This document shows, in pieces, positions 52,151-63,390 of a DNA stretch of 64,000 nt. The notes under the pieces are model-generated. The model was not told where the DNA came from and did no database searches. It worked only from the letters and a program-made list of their open reading frames with translations. The translations under genes and the position numbers were made by a program. Within the stretch, counting starts at the first letter, position 1; every line of letters begins with the position of its first letter. This DNA comes from Euonymus europaeus (lineage: Eukaryota; Streptophyta; Magnoliopsida; Celastrales; Celastraceae): NCBI GenBank assembly GCA_963580455.1, contig OY756969.1:20308760-20372759 (forward strand). Direction: 5' to 3'.

Positions 52151-53931
52151 TGTAATATCCCGGAAAAATAAATAAAAAAATAAAACAAAATAAAATGATT
52201 TTTAGAATTTTATATTTTTAATAAATACTACATATTATTAGAAAAATATTGACGCAAGAATCATCGAAATCGGAGTTGAATTGGATTTGTTACGAATTAT
52301 GGAAGATTAACTAATTATAGGGAAAAATGAGGGGCAAAATGGTAATTATGCAAAAATCTGGTATAACCCAGATTTTCTGGGCAGTTTCATCAGTACACGC
52401 GAGGGAGAGAGAGAAATGGAATTTGAAATGGATTTTTCGTGTTTGTAGTCCGATTGGGGCAAGTGAGGTATCGAAACGAAACTTGTGGAGAGAGAAACAA
52501 AACCCAACCAGAATCGTTGTCATCGGACCACCGTAGACGGCGGAATCAGGCGGCGAAGTTTCGATTTTTCAAGATTTCAAAGCTCGATCCCGGTCGATTC
52601 AGTAGGAGTTTCGGAACGAAACAGGTACCAATGGATTGTTCGTCTTAAGAGCTTTAATTTGATATATGGTTCGCCGGAAAAAGTCACCGGAATCGTCGGC
52701 TCCGGCGACGGCAGCGGCGGTGACACTGTTCACCGGCGACGGACTCCTATTCGTCTATTGGTGAGAAATTCCCGGAGGTTGGGAATTTCTCTGTTTCTAC
52801 TCTTATCTGATTTATTTCCGCAATTGCAGTTTGTTATGATTATATGTTATTTGTTTGGAGTTGTATGTATGACTGACGGCACTTTTGTGCATCGAGTCTC
52901 TTGCGGGGCCCACTATTCTGGTGGGGCCCACTTATCCTCTTGTGGGGCCCACCTATCCTGTTGTTGGTTCCGCTATGATTTGTGAGATTATGGAGGGATG
53001 ATTTGTAGACTGTGGGACCCACATCGGGCGACCCAGCTTACTGGATGATTTATTGATGGTTCCGATCGGGTACGTACCTGGAGGCCGGATTGAGGTGAGG
53101 TACATCCTAGGGGACGCTCTTCGATGTAGGCGATGCTATCAGGTACCTGATGTAGGCTCGATCCTCATCCAATCTTGGGAGTACCTGGACTGGGAGACAC
53201 CTTGCGGGGATCAGGGTGGGTCCATGGGAGGATTTTCTGTTGTTATGTGGATATGAGTTGATACGGATTTGAGTTGATATGGATTTGAGTTGGATTATGA
53301 TTGAGTACTGATTTTAGTGTTGTACATGAGGATGGTAGTGGTGGAGCCTACTCGGTATCTACCCTACGGATTGACTGATTGTGATGAGTTGTGGTGTGTA
53401 TCACTATTTGAGTTTCTGTTCATCTCACTTACCTCTTGAGCTTTTACTTTCTGTTTATTCTGATGATTGATATTCCTCTATATCCCTACTGAGTTTTGTG
53501 GCTCATCCCTTTTATTCTCATATTTTTCAGGTGAGATAGCCGGAGTGGATGATCAGCGCAGGGATGCGTGAGATGTGATGTGTGGCTGCTGGGTGAATAT
53601 TTGTGTCTTTGTATTTACATTCGGTATTCCGTATCTATGAGATTTTCCGTTGTAGACTCTGGTTTGTATGTTACATTCCATTATGGCAGTATTTGGGATT
53701 TGGTTGAGACATATATATGTGAGACTACTTATGTAGTGTTTGGGTAGATATTTAGTTTAAATCCGGTTCGGGGAACGGAGGGGTTCCCTACCGGTCACGT
53801 CTCTGGGATTTATGGGTGTTCATCTGCACCTATCTGGGAGATAGGCGTGACAGTGCATCTCCATCTTCTGAAGAAGGGATTTGTGGATGATTATTATATG
53901 TGGTCTCGACATGGGGAACCGTATGTTACAG
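52151..53931 (+). repeat. 5' LTR of the Tekay-like element
   Basis: About 1.78 kb. It matches the 3' LTR closely to 53180, except for a deletion of roughly 140 bases near 52960 that removed most of a GGGGCCCAC minisatellite. The rest has no partner because the other LTR is truncated. The right end is taken at TGTTACA. Confidence 0.85.
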
Positions 53932-53952
53932 CAACAAATGAAGCAGTGGAAG

Positions 53953-54189
53953 GAAGCCACAACTTCTAGTTGTAAATATATCTTATCATGATTTATTTCA
54001 ACTGTAATAGGTCACATAAAATATTGTCTTAATAATTCATGCATACAATTACGAAATAATACGTGTGAAATTCTAAATTTATTACGAAGTACCTAACTTG
54101 AGGTTACCTCAGCTGCACAGATCTCACAATTGTCAATTTGGGCTTTAAAAAAAACAAGAAACCCATTTAACTCAACATGACATACATGT
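53953..54189 (+). repeat. 237-bp segment, copy 1 (in place of gag)
   Basis: Starts GAAGCCACAACTTCTAG and ends ACATACATGT. It recurs at 59104-59341 with about 90 per cent or better identity by eye. It has no gag character and no known motif. It is preceded by 21 bases of unknown origin after the LTR end and followed directly by gag zinc-knuckle sequence. Confidence 0.85.
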
Positions 54190-54224
54190 GCAACTAGAGC
54201 TCATCAAGCCCTATAAAAGCCCAT

Positions 54225-57200
54225 ATCAGGATTGTATTGCTATGCGTGTGGTCATACTGGACACAGGATATCGGACTGTCCCAGGGCGGATATCCCATTG
54301 TGTTTTTACTGTGGACTACCAGGACATGTCTAGAGGGATTGCCCGAGGAGACGTGCAGCACCATCAGGCAGAGGACAGGGAGCCTCAGCACTTGCAGCAC
54401 CAGCACCTAGGGCTCCAGTATGCAGAGGGGCCAGACCTCCAGCACCACCGGTGAGACAGCAGCAGCATCAGAGGCTGGGCCAGAGAGCTGGAGTTTATGC
54501 GGTTGCACCTGAGCCAGCACCAGATCGTGATTTCATTGGAGGTAGAGTTTTACTTTTCAGTTCTTGGGCTCGTGTTCTATTTGATACCAGTGCCACGCAT
54601 TCGTTTATTTCTACCTCTTTTGTTGAGGCATTGGGGTTAGAGATTTCGAATTTGGATAGGAGATTGGTAGTGGATTCTCCGTTGGGGTCAGGTACCGTGG
54701 TGAGGAGCATTTGTAGGGGTTGTATCTTTCGATTTGCTGATCACAAGTTTCGAGCAGATTTATATGTTATGGAGTTCACTGATTACGATGTGATACTTGG
54801 ATTGGACTGGTTGACTGACTATGATGCTGTGATAGATTGTACAGAGCGTAGGGTCACGCTGACATCACCATCTGGGCGAGTTAGTTTTTGTGGGTCGCGG
54901 GTTGTTACATGTTCACACTTTCTTGACAACCCACGATATACTGACTGTCTAGTGGCGAGCTTGACTTCTACATCGGAGATTGAGGCTAGTACGGCTGTGC
55001 CAGTGGTAGAGGAGTATTTGGATGTATTTCCTAATGAGTTACCAGGATTATCACCACAGCGGGAGATTGATTTTGTGATTGAGTTATATCCGGGTACATA
55101 CCCGATTTCTATTCCACCATATAGGATGGCTCCAGCAGAGTTGAGGGAGTTGGATAGGCAGTTGCGGGAGTTGCAGGGTCTAGGATTTATCAGACCCAGT
55201 ACTTCACCATGGGGTGCTCCAGTTCTCTTCGTGAAGAAGAAGGACGGATCGATGAGGATGTGTGTGGACTACAGGAAGTTGAATAGGGTGACTGTGAAGA
55301 ATAAGTACCCGTTACCGAGGATAAATGATTTGTTTGATCAATTGAGGGGTAGTCACTATTACTCCAAGATTGATCTCAGGTCAGGTTATCACCAGTTGAG
55401 GATTCGGGAGGAGGACATATCGAAGACGCCATTTCGTACTCGATATGGTCATTATGAGTTTCTGGTCATGCCGTTTGGGTTGAGCAATGCCCCAGCAGCT
55501 TTTATGGATTTGATGCATAGAGTGTTCAAACAGTATCTTGACCAGTTTGTGATAGTCTTCATCGATGATATATTGGTGTATTCGGCCATAGAGGAGGAGC
55601 ATAGGGGGCATTTGGAGATTGTTCTGCAGACACTCAGAGAGCATCAGTTGTATGCCAAGCTGAGTAAGTGCGAGTTTTGGGCGACTCAGGTGAGATTCTT
55701 GGGGCATGTGATATCCAGAGATGGAGTGGCAGTGGATCCTGCCAAAGTGGAGGCTGTGTTGGATTGGAGGACTCCGAAGACAGTGGGAGAGATTCGTAGT
55801 TTCTTGGGATTAGCAGTTTACTACAGGAGGTTTATAGAGAGATTTTCACAGATTGCTTCACCGATGACTGAGTTGACGCGGAAGGATGTTCCTTTCGTAT
55901 GGACTGATAGATGTGAGCAGACTTTTCGGGAGCTGAAGACCCGACTCACATCACCTTCAGTCTTGACCATTCCGGATAGTGGTATTGGTTACCATGTATA
56001 TTGTGATGCTTCAGTAATTGGTTTAGGTTGTGTACTCATGCAGCAGGAGAGGGTGGTGGAGTATGCTTCACGACTGTTGAAGCCACATGAGAGGAACTAT
56101 CATGTACATGATTTGGAATTGGCTGCTATAGTGTTCGCACTTAAGCAGTGGAGACATTACCTTTATGGGGAGCAGTTTGAGGTGTTTTCAGATCACAGAA
56201 GTTTACGACACTTATTTACACAGAAGGATCTGAATCAGAGGCAGCGGAGATGGATGGAGTACCTTGGAGATTATGGTTTCTCATTGCAATATCATCCAGG
56301 CAAGGCCAATGTGGTGGCTAACGCCTTGAGTAGGAAGTTGGCAGTGGCACGACTGTCACTGCGGGAGTTTGAGTTGGTGGACACCATTGGGCAGTACCGA
56401 TTAGATGTTAGTGACAGGGGTGATAGGTGTTTTTTGAGCAGTTTGGTGATCCGTCCAGCACTAGTACAGAAGGTGTTGGATGCACAGCTTGGTGATGCGA
56501 TTTTTGATGATATTGAGGATATGGATGGTTGGATTCGAGGTGCTGATGAAGGAGTTCGTTTTAGAGGTCGATTAGTGGTTCCAGAAGATGGTGAATTGAG
56601 AGATGAGATACTTAGAGAGGCACACTATTCTCAGTTCGCGATACATCCTGGTGCTACTAAGATGTATCGAGATGTACGAAGACAGTATTGGTGGAGCAGA
56701 CTGAAGAGAGATGTGGCCCAGACTGTGTTGAGATGTCTTACCTGTCAGCAGGTGAAGGCAGAGCATAGGAGACCTCCTGGATTGTTACAGCCGCTTCCAT
56801 TGCCTGAGTGGAAGTGGGAGCATGTGTGTATGGATTTCGTGATGGGTTTACCGAGGACTGTGAGGAGGCATGATATTGTGTGGGTTGTTGTTGATAGATT
56901 GATGAAGACTACTCACTTTTTACCGATTCACTCACTTTTTACCGATTCAGCAGACTGACTCGGTGGAGACACTTACTAGACTTTACATTCGAGAGGTCGT
57001 ACGGCTACATGGGGTACCCGTGTCCATTGTATCCGACAAGGATCCTCGTTTCACTTCTCGCTTTTGGAGAAGTTTTCAGGACACTCTGGGGACGATGCTG
57101 AGTTTTAGTACGACGTTTCAGCCACAGACTAACGGTCAAAGTGAGAGGACTATACAGATTTTGCAGGATATGCTTCGGTCGTGTGTCATGGATTTCAGGG

Positions 57201-57735
57201 GTGATTGGGAGACGCATATTCAACTGGTAGAGTTTGTGTATAACAACTCTTATCAGAGTAGTATTCAGATGGCACCTATCTGGGAGAGGGGCGGAGACCT
57301 TTAGAGTTTCAGGTGGGTGATCACGTATTCCTCAAGGTTAGTCCGAAGCGAGGGATACAGCGTTTTGGTAGATCTGGGAAGTTGACTCCTAGGTTTATTG
57401 GACCATTTGATATCTTGGAGAGAGTAGGGAGTTTGGCTTATAGGTTGGCATTGCCACCACAGTTGTCCGGAGTTCATGGTGTGTTTCATGTTTCTATGTT
57501 ACGGAGGTATCATCGGGATCCCTCCCATATTATTGATTGGTCGACTCTGGAGATTGGAGAGGATGCTACCTATGAGGTACGTCTGGTTCAGATTTTGGAT
57601 AGCCAGATACGGAGATTGCGTTCGAAGACCATACCCTTGGTTAAGGTGTTATGGCAGCATTATGGAGTTCAGGAGGCTACTTGGGAGGTAGAGTCTGATA
57701 TGCGGGAGCGCTATCCAGACTTGTTTACGACATAG
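54225..57735 (+). pseudogene. Tekay-like pol polyprotein (zinc knuckles to chromodomain), broken
   Basis: Starts within gag zinc knuckles: CYACGHTGHRISDCP and CFYCGLPGHV, with an in-frame TAG at 54331. From 54451 the frame is open for 835 codons. Protease [13 protein letters not shown] appears as [13 protein letters not shown], with S where the family has G in [78 protein letters not shown]. RNase [20 protein letters not shown]. Integrase zinc finger: [20 protein letters not shown] and [12 protein letters not shown] tandem CTCACTTTTTACCGATTC duplication at 56912-56947 shifts the frame. Then [16 protein letters not shown] and [14 protein letters not shown] follow. At 57280-57300 about 70 residues are deleted before EFQVGDHVFLKVSPKRG. 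The chromodomain VKVLWQHYGVQEATWEVESDMRERYP ends at 57735. Confidence 0.92.
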
Positions 57736-57820
57736 GTATTCTTCTGATTTAGAGTAATTATTTTACCGTTGACCACTTATAATTACTCTTTATATAATTT
57801 CGAGTACGATATTGTTTTTT

Positions 57821-57833
57821 AAGGAGGGGAGGA
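57821..57833 (+). other. Polypurine tract of the Tekay-like element
   Basis: AAGGAGGGGAGGA immediately before the 3' LTR, the expected plus-strand primer site. Confidence 0.85.
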
Positions 57834-58974
57834 TGTAATATCCCGAAAAAAAAAATTAAATAAAACAAAATAAAATGATTTTTAGAATTTTATATTTTTA
57901 ATAAATACTACATATTATTAGAAAAATATTGACGTAAGAATCATCGAAATCGGAGTTGAATTGGATTTGTTACGAATTATGGAAGTTTAAGTAATTATAG
58001 GGAAAAACGAGGGGCAAAATGGTAATTATGCAAAAATCTGGTATAACCCAGATTTTCTGGGCAGTTTCATCAGTACACGCGAGGGAGAGAGAGAAAAATG
58101 GAATTTGAAATGGGTTTTTCGTGTTTGTGGTCCAATTGTGGCAAGTGAGGTATCGAAACGAAGCTTGTGGAGAGAGGAACAAAATCCAACCAGAATCGTC
58201 GTCATCGGACCACCGTAGACGGCGGAATCAAGCGGCGAAGTTTCGGTTTTTTAAGATTTCAAAGCTCGATCCCAGTCGATTCAGTAGGAGTTTCGGAACG
58301 AAACAGGTACCAATGGATTGTTCGTCTTAAGAGCTTTAATTTGATATATGGTTCGCCGGAAAAAGTCGCCGGAATCGTCAGCTCCGGCGACGGCAGCGGC
58401 GGTGACACTGTTCACCAGCGACGGACTCCTATTCGTCTATTGGTGTGAAATTCCCGGAGGTTGGAAATTTCTCTGTTTCTACTCTTATCTGATTTATTTC
58501 CGCAATTGCAGTTTGTTATGATTATATGTTATTTGTTTGGAGGTGTATGTACGACTGGCGGCACTTTTGTGCATCGAGTCTCTTGCGGGGCCCACTATTT
58601 TGGTAGGGCCCACTTATCCTCTTGTGGGGCCCACTATCCTGGTGGGCCCACCTATCCTCTTGTGGTGGGGCCCGCTTATCCTTTTGTAGGGCCACATCCA
58701 TTGGTGGGCCCACATCCCAATGTTTGATTTTTTCCCTCGAGAGTCCGGATAGGACTTCATTATGATGATCTTCTATGATTTGTGAGATTATGGAGGGATG
58801 ATTTGTAGAGTGTGGGACCCACATCGGGCGACCCAGCTTACTGGATGATTTATTGATGGTTCCGATCGAGTACGTACCTGGAGGCCGGATTGAGGTGAGG
58901 TACATCCTAGGGGACGCTCTTCGATGTAGGCGATGCTATCGGGTACCTGATGTAGACTCGATCCTCATCCAATC
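57834..58974 (+). repeat. 3' LTR of the Tekay-like element, truncated
   Basis: Starts TGTAATATCCCGA directly after the polypurine tract and follows the 5' LTR to CTCATCCAATCT at 58974, then departs. It contains the longer version of the GGGGCCCAC(T/C)TATCC minisatellite at 58585-58710. Confidence 0.88.
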
Positions 58975-59103
58975 TCTACTCATTCTCCTGATTCCACTTT
59001 TCTTTCTAAAAATCTCATTCACTTCTCTCACTACAAATCTTTTTTTCTTCTATTCGACGCAATGCATTCATCTTGGTTGTCAAGGGCCTTTTTCGATATT
59101 TTA
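58975..59103. other. Unassigned 129-bp stretch after the truncated LTR
   Basis: Pyrimidine-rich start (CTACTCATTCTCCTG), no similarity to the 5' LTR or the 5' copy of the 237-bp segment. It joins the truncated LTR to copy 2 of that segment. Confidence 0.5.
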
Positions 59104-59341
59104 GAAGCCACAACTTCTAGCTGTAAAAATCTCTTATCATGGTTTATTTCAACTGTAATAGGTCACATAAAATATTGTCTTAATAATTCATGCATACAAT
59201 TACGAAATAATACGTGTGAAATTCTAAATCTATTACGAAGTACCTAACTTGAGGTTACTTCAGCTGCACAGATCTCATAATTGTGAATGTGGGCCTTAAA
59301 AACAAACAAGAAACCCATTTAACTCTACATAACATACATGT
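59104..59341 (+). repeat. 237-bp segment, copy 2 (downstream of the truncated 3' LTR)
   Basis: Direct repeat of 53953-54189. It lies in the same orientation, 129 bases after the LTR break. Confidence 0.85.
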
Positions 59342-60289
59342 CGTTGAATAAGTTAACAAATTAGCAATTGTTGAAAAACAAGGCTGTAAAGCGAAATGCA
59401 AACATCAATTCTATACTAGTGATACTTGAAAGGTCGCCATGACTTCCAATTTTACTAAAAGTAATATTTTCGTGGTCACACTTTGTTCTCGATGATTAAA
59501 AAATGAGTAATAACAACAATGTTGATTATATAAAATAATATATCCATTAAAAAAAAGATATGGTAACCGGATTATATAAAATAATATATCCATTAAAAAA
59601 AAGATATGGTAACCGGAAGTATCTTAAAGATAAAGATAGAGGCATATATATCCATTTGATAATGTTGAGTACCTATTGTCAAGCTCAAAGTCAATTGCTT
59701 CTCAAAATAAAATTTGGGCCAAACTTATAAACTAACTTCAACTGTCTTAACTAACTGTCACGTGCTTTCATTTGATTTTATCCTTGATTGGAGGCTAGCC
59801 TACCCAGCTAGCTTTTCATATTGGACTTTAGTGCATCCAATAATAATTCCTTTATTTGCCCATTTTTTCAATAATATATATACATACGTGTGTGTGTGTA
59901 TATATATATTATTGAGTTCTCTATTATATGTATTCAGTTTCTAGGTAAATTCTCCGGCATTTGGGTTGTCCACTCTCTCTCTCTATCTCTCTCACTTCAA
60001 TAAACCAATTGTCATTTTACATTGGGTTAGTTCCAAAATTTGTTTTCCAGCCAATTGACGTTTAAGGCACATATTCTGACTTTAATTGGTTGAGATGGAA
60101 AAGACTAGAGTTTATGGAAGAAAACACAATATAATCAAAGGAATAATTATTCGTTAATTAATTGTAAAGCTGCAAGGCCAGGCTACAATGAAAGCCAAGA
60201 ATGAGGCCCATCACACCACAGGCTCAAGCAATAAGGTCCTAATAGTACTAGTGATTACTGTATGTTTGATATTTTATAAATATATATTA
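59342..60289. other. Intergenic DNA, no gene seen
   Basis: AT-rich. Contains the 46-bp tandem duplication at 59525-59616, a TG/TA microsatellite near 59875-59910 and a CT tract near 59975. The end next to 60290 should be the 3' UTR of the polygalacturonase. Confidence 0.5.
59525..59616 (+). repeat. Perfect 46-bp tandem duplication
   Basis: Two identical units, 59525-59570 and 59571-59616. Each begins ATTATATAAAATAATATATC and ends AAGATATGGTAACCGG. Confidence 0.92.
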
Positions 60290-61624
60290 TTAATCTCCCC
60301 TACAAGCAGGCTGAGCAAGACCAGAAACAGTTGCACCAGCATTAACACAAGAGGCCTGAGCTGGTTGGTTCTTGTAAGTAAGCTTCACCTCCTCCATTGT
60401 AATACCACTGCATGGGTACTTCTTACTACAATCCAGCTTCACAGCAATCTCAGTTGCCGATGATCCGTGGATGTCCTGGTACGTAACATCACTTATCTTC
60501 ACTCCAGAAGCCTGTCCTGGACAACCTTTGTCACTGGGGCAGTAGTTTTGGTCAATGACAATCGGGTTTTGGACATTGGTCATGGTACAATGTTGGAATA
60601 AAATGTTCCTTGCAAAACCATTACTGGGTCTTCCCCAAGACTTGATTCTCACTCCATTCTCTGTTCCACTAAATTGAGCACCTGTTACTGTCACATTCTG
60701 TACTCCTGCCTCTTGAAGTTCCTTCCCCAAACTTCCAATGCTGCATCAACATTAATGTTGATCAATATTTGCTTATGATTTAGATGGTCTTATATAATTT
60801 TCTGAATTAGTTACCTGATGCCATGACCAGGTCCGCAAGCGACGTTCTCGATCCAAAGGTTAGCTGTGCCAGGTCCGATAGACACACAATCATCCCCGGT
60901 TGAAATCCTAGCACTCGAGATTGTGACACCGGTTGATCCCTCGACGTGAATACCATCGGTGTTGGGGCTGTTCCCTGAGGCGGACACCTTCACTCCTTGT
61001 AATTTTACATTATGGCAGCCATTAATGACAATATGAAACTTTTGGCTGTTTAAGGATGTCAATCCCCCAATCACTATGTTGTTTGAATTTGTGAACTCCA
61101 GCGACTGCAACATGTTCATCCAATCATTGATCGGTAAATTTTTCTAGTTTATATTATAGTCTATATCTTAATTAAATTTAACATACCGTAGCGCCTTGGT
61201 GGCAACTCTTCCCGGAAGCCTTGCAGGCCCACAAGGAGGTTCCTTGACCGTCAAGTGTGCCGCCGGAGATTGTGACACCACTAACATCCCTGAAGATGAC
61301 CCAGTTGTCAGAACTTAAGTCAGAAGGAGCCACAAGTGCACCATCAATTTGAACAACAATGGCAGCATTCTTGCAAGGACCCTTCAATTCCACATTTCCG
61401 AGGAGGAACCTTCCTCTGGGGACATAAATGGTGGCTGGGCTTGTAGAGCCACAGGCCTGAGCCCATGCAGCCATGATGGCCTTGGTTGAGTCAGCGTTGC
61501 CATCTGGTCTTGCTCCAAATGTGACCACATTGTATTGTGCTGCAAATGCTCCCAAGTGTGAAAGAGAGAACATTAAAGTGAAGAAAAGCGCAAATGAGAC
61601 TTGTGAGCAAGTATATGCTGCCAT
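60290..61624 (-). CDS. Exopolygalacturonase, glycoside hydrolase family 28 (three exons)
   Basis: Secreted enzyme that removes galacturonic acid from pectin in the cell wall. The sequence resembles the pollen-type exopolygalacturonase clade. Exons on the minus strand: 61187-61624, 60815-61104 and 60290-60740. All borders are GT-AG and the joined frame is open for 392 residues, the usual length. Signal peptide: [20 protein letters not shown]. The mature start is [19 protein letters not shown]. Exon 2 holds [13 protein letters not shown] (catalytic Asp), [13 protein letters not shown] (two catalytic Asp) and CGPGHGI (catalytic His). Exon 3 holds GVRIKSWGR (substrate-binding RIK), [10 protein letters not shown], and disulphide cysteines in the C-terminal part (CVNAGA, PACRGD). 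All four GH28 signature motifs are intact. The start is the only suitable ATG before the signal peptide. Expression in pollen is inferred from the clade only. Confidence 0.95.
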
Positions 61625-61727
61625 AATTAGTCTTTGTATTTGTATGTATAAAGTGTATGAAAGACGAGGAAGAAGAGGAGAGATTACGAGAGAAGTTGTG
61701 AGGTACTGGTATAAGGGAGTTTAGGAG

Positions 61728-61738
61728 GTATTTATAGA
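61728..61738 (-). promoter_or_regulatory. TATA box of the exopolygalacturonase
   Basis: The minus strand reads CTATAAATACC, a canonical plant TATA box about 105 bases upstream of the ATG. This gives a 5' UTR of some 70 bases. Confidence 0.65.
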
Positions 61739-61739
61739 T

Positions 61740-62018
61740 ACAAATTCATTACTGTTGATATAAATTTCAAGAGACAAAGTTGGCATTGATGGGATGAGAT
61801 GAGTCTACACGGACACTCCAATCATGTTCCTTAATTTCATCAATTTTTCAATGTAGAAATTTCTGTCACATGAACGTAAATTATGCTGAATTAAATTAAA
61901 TATATAATTAATATTGAAGGTGGTCAACGAAACAATCTCCTATGATTTTGGTTGGTATAAAAGGTAACTTGAAGAATCATTCAAGGTTTATAAATGAACA
62001 GATTCATGTTTGTGTGTG

Positions 62019-62056
<38 letters not shown>

Positions 62057-62285
62057 AGGAATATATTGCTTGGAATTTGGGAATTGAAAAAAGATTTGTT
62101 ACCAATATCAAATGGTTTTATTTCAGGAGTCTTGTCTGTGTTGTTTTCTTTTCAGGTACACAAACTGTACATTTTTATAAGGACAAGCAGTCGTGGGTTT
62201 TTTCATTTTTATTTGTTCTATTGAATTAAGGAGGAGGGCATGCAGTGATGGGATATATTTGCGTATATATAAATCTATATTTATA
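61740..62285. other. Intergenic DNA with (TA)n microsatellite at 62022-62054
   Basis: No gene recognised. The TA tract has about 16 units. A segment at 62223-62275 (AAGGAGGAGGGCATGCAGTG, GATGGGATA) has a diverged copy at 62760-62806. Confidence 0.55.
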
Positions 62286-62289
62286 ATGT

Positions 62290-62420
62290 TCTTCATTAGG
62301 TCAAATAGACAAAAGCTACTACCAAGCATAGTCGGTCTTCTTACTGTGTAGGGAGTGCGAAGTTTTGTGTTCGAATCTCCTCTATTATTAATTTAAATGA
62401 GATTTATTGTTATTATGATG
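62290..62420 (+). mobile_element. Possible tRNA-derived SINE
   Basis: A box-A-like AAGCATAGTCGGTC at 62320 and a box-B-like TGTTCGAATCTC at 62369 are spaced about as in a tRNA gene, followed by an AT-rich tail. The cloverleaf is not formed, so this is not a tRNA gene. No target duplication was confirmed. Confidence 0.4.
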
Positions 62421-62692
62421 AGATTTATAAAACGGAAAGGGTTACCTCCCTCTGCGTAGTCCACCGATTCATTAGACTTCCGTATTTATGTTGGATATTC
62501 TCCTCTTTTATATAAAAAAAAAAGACAAGAGTTAGCAAAGACACCTTGATTATAAAGATGTCCAATGTTGGAACACGCCTTCCTACACTTGTAATGACTA
62601 ATGAGGACTTGTCTTTCGGTTGGAAGTTGGAACTGAAAATCCTCCACACCTCTACTGATTTTCAGTTGAAACTGAAAATCACTCTTTCAGTT

Positions 62693-62723
<31 letters not shown>

Positions 62724-63270
62724 TCTTGTCGTGTCCGTATCTTTAAATTTTGGAAACTGAATAAGGAGGACGTCTAGTGATGGGATAAATGTGCATATAT
62801 AAAAACAAAAACTGATCGAATAAAAATATAAATTAAAGAGAAAGGGAACGTGCGATGAGGCATGACAAGGGGAGCGTAAAACGGAGAAGAGATCGATCGG
62901 GTATTCTCTCAAAGAATTTAGATCCCAATTAAATAAATAAAAAAAAATTAATGATCTTCCTCTAATATCCCAATTTATGCCTGAATTTCTGGTTTCAATC
63001 GTATCTTAATTGACTAAATATGCGTATATACATATACACAAATCTGTATCTATATGAGTAAAGTTACATTTTTTCAACTTTAGGGTTATTTTAATTGACT
63101 TTGATATGCAGTTGAAATCCAACAAATTAAAGGGATGTGGAGTGACTTCCCCGAGTTTATGCCGTAATACTTGGGCCGAAATTCTTAAAAATCTATCCAT
63201 GTTTGTGTGTGTATATCTATATCTATATCTATATCTATATCTATGTGTGCATATATAAATAAATGATTTT
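62421..63270. other. Intergenic DNA, no gene seen
   Basis: Contains a perfect 11-bp-arm palindrome GATTTTCAGTT/AACTGAAAATC near 62657-62680, TA/TG microsatellites near 62693-62722, and an (ATCTAT)n tract at about 63212-63245. Confidence 0.5.
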
Positions 63271-63390
63271 GCTCCAATGCGGGCGTCCGTGATTTCAAGT
63301 GGGACTCACTGTTTTGGCCTCACTTATTTCACCTAAAAAAAGTGACGCCCGTAACTTTGTAAGTGACAGGCGCCCGTATTAGAGGGTTGC
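63271..63390. mobile_element. MITE-like element with short imperfect inverted repeats
   Basis: GCTCCAATGCGGGCGTCCGT at 63271 and CGCCCGTATTAGAGGGTTGC at 63371-63390 are imperfect inverted copies. They enclose 80 bases with no coding capacity, and the element ends against a TA microsatellite. The superfamily is not assigned. Confidence 0.45.

Larger units (their letters stand above)
52151..58974 (+). mobile_element. Ty3/gypsy chromovirus (Tekay/Del-like), gag-deleted, 3' LTR truncated
   Basis: The 5' LTR is 52151-53931 (TGTAATATCCCGG ... GTATGTTACA). The 3' LTR begins at 57834 after the polypurine tract AAGGAGGGGAGGA and stops matching at 58974, so it lacks its last third. Long LTRs and a chromodomain fit Tekay/Del. 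The primer-binding site and most of gag are absent; a 237-bp foreign segment (53953-54189) stands there. The left flank is GTGCA within the CACTA exon. The right flank has been rearranged, so no target duplication can be checked. Confidence 0.88.

Noticed and set aside
62320..62385. tRNA gene
   Set aside because: Box-like motifs are present but no cloverleaf with paired acceptor and anticodon stems can be drawn.
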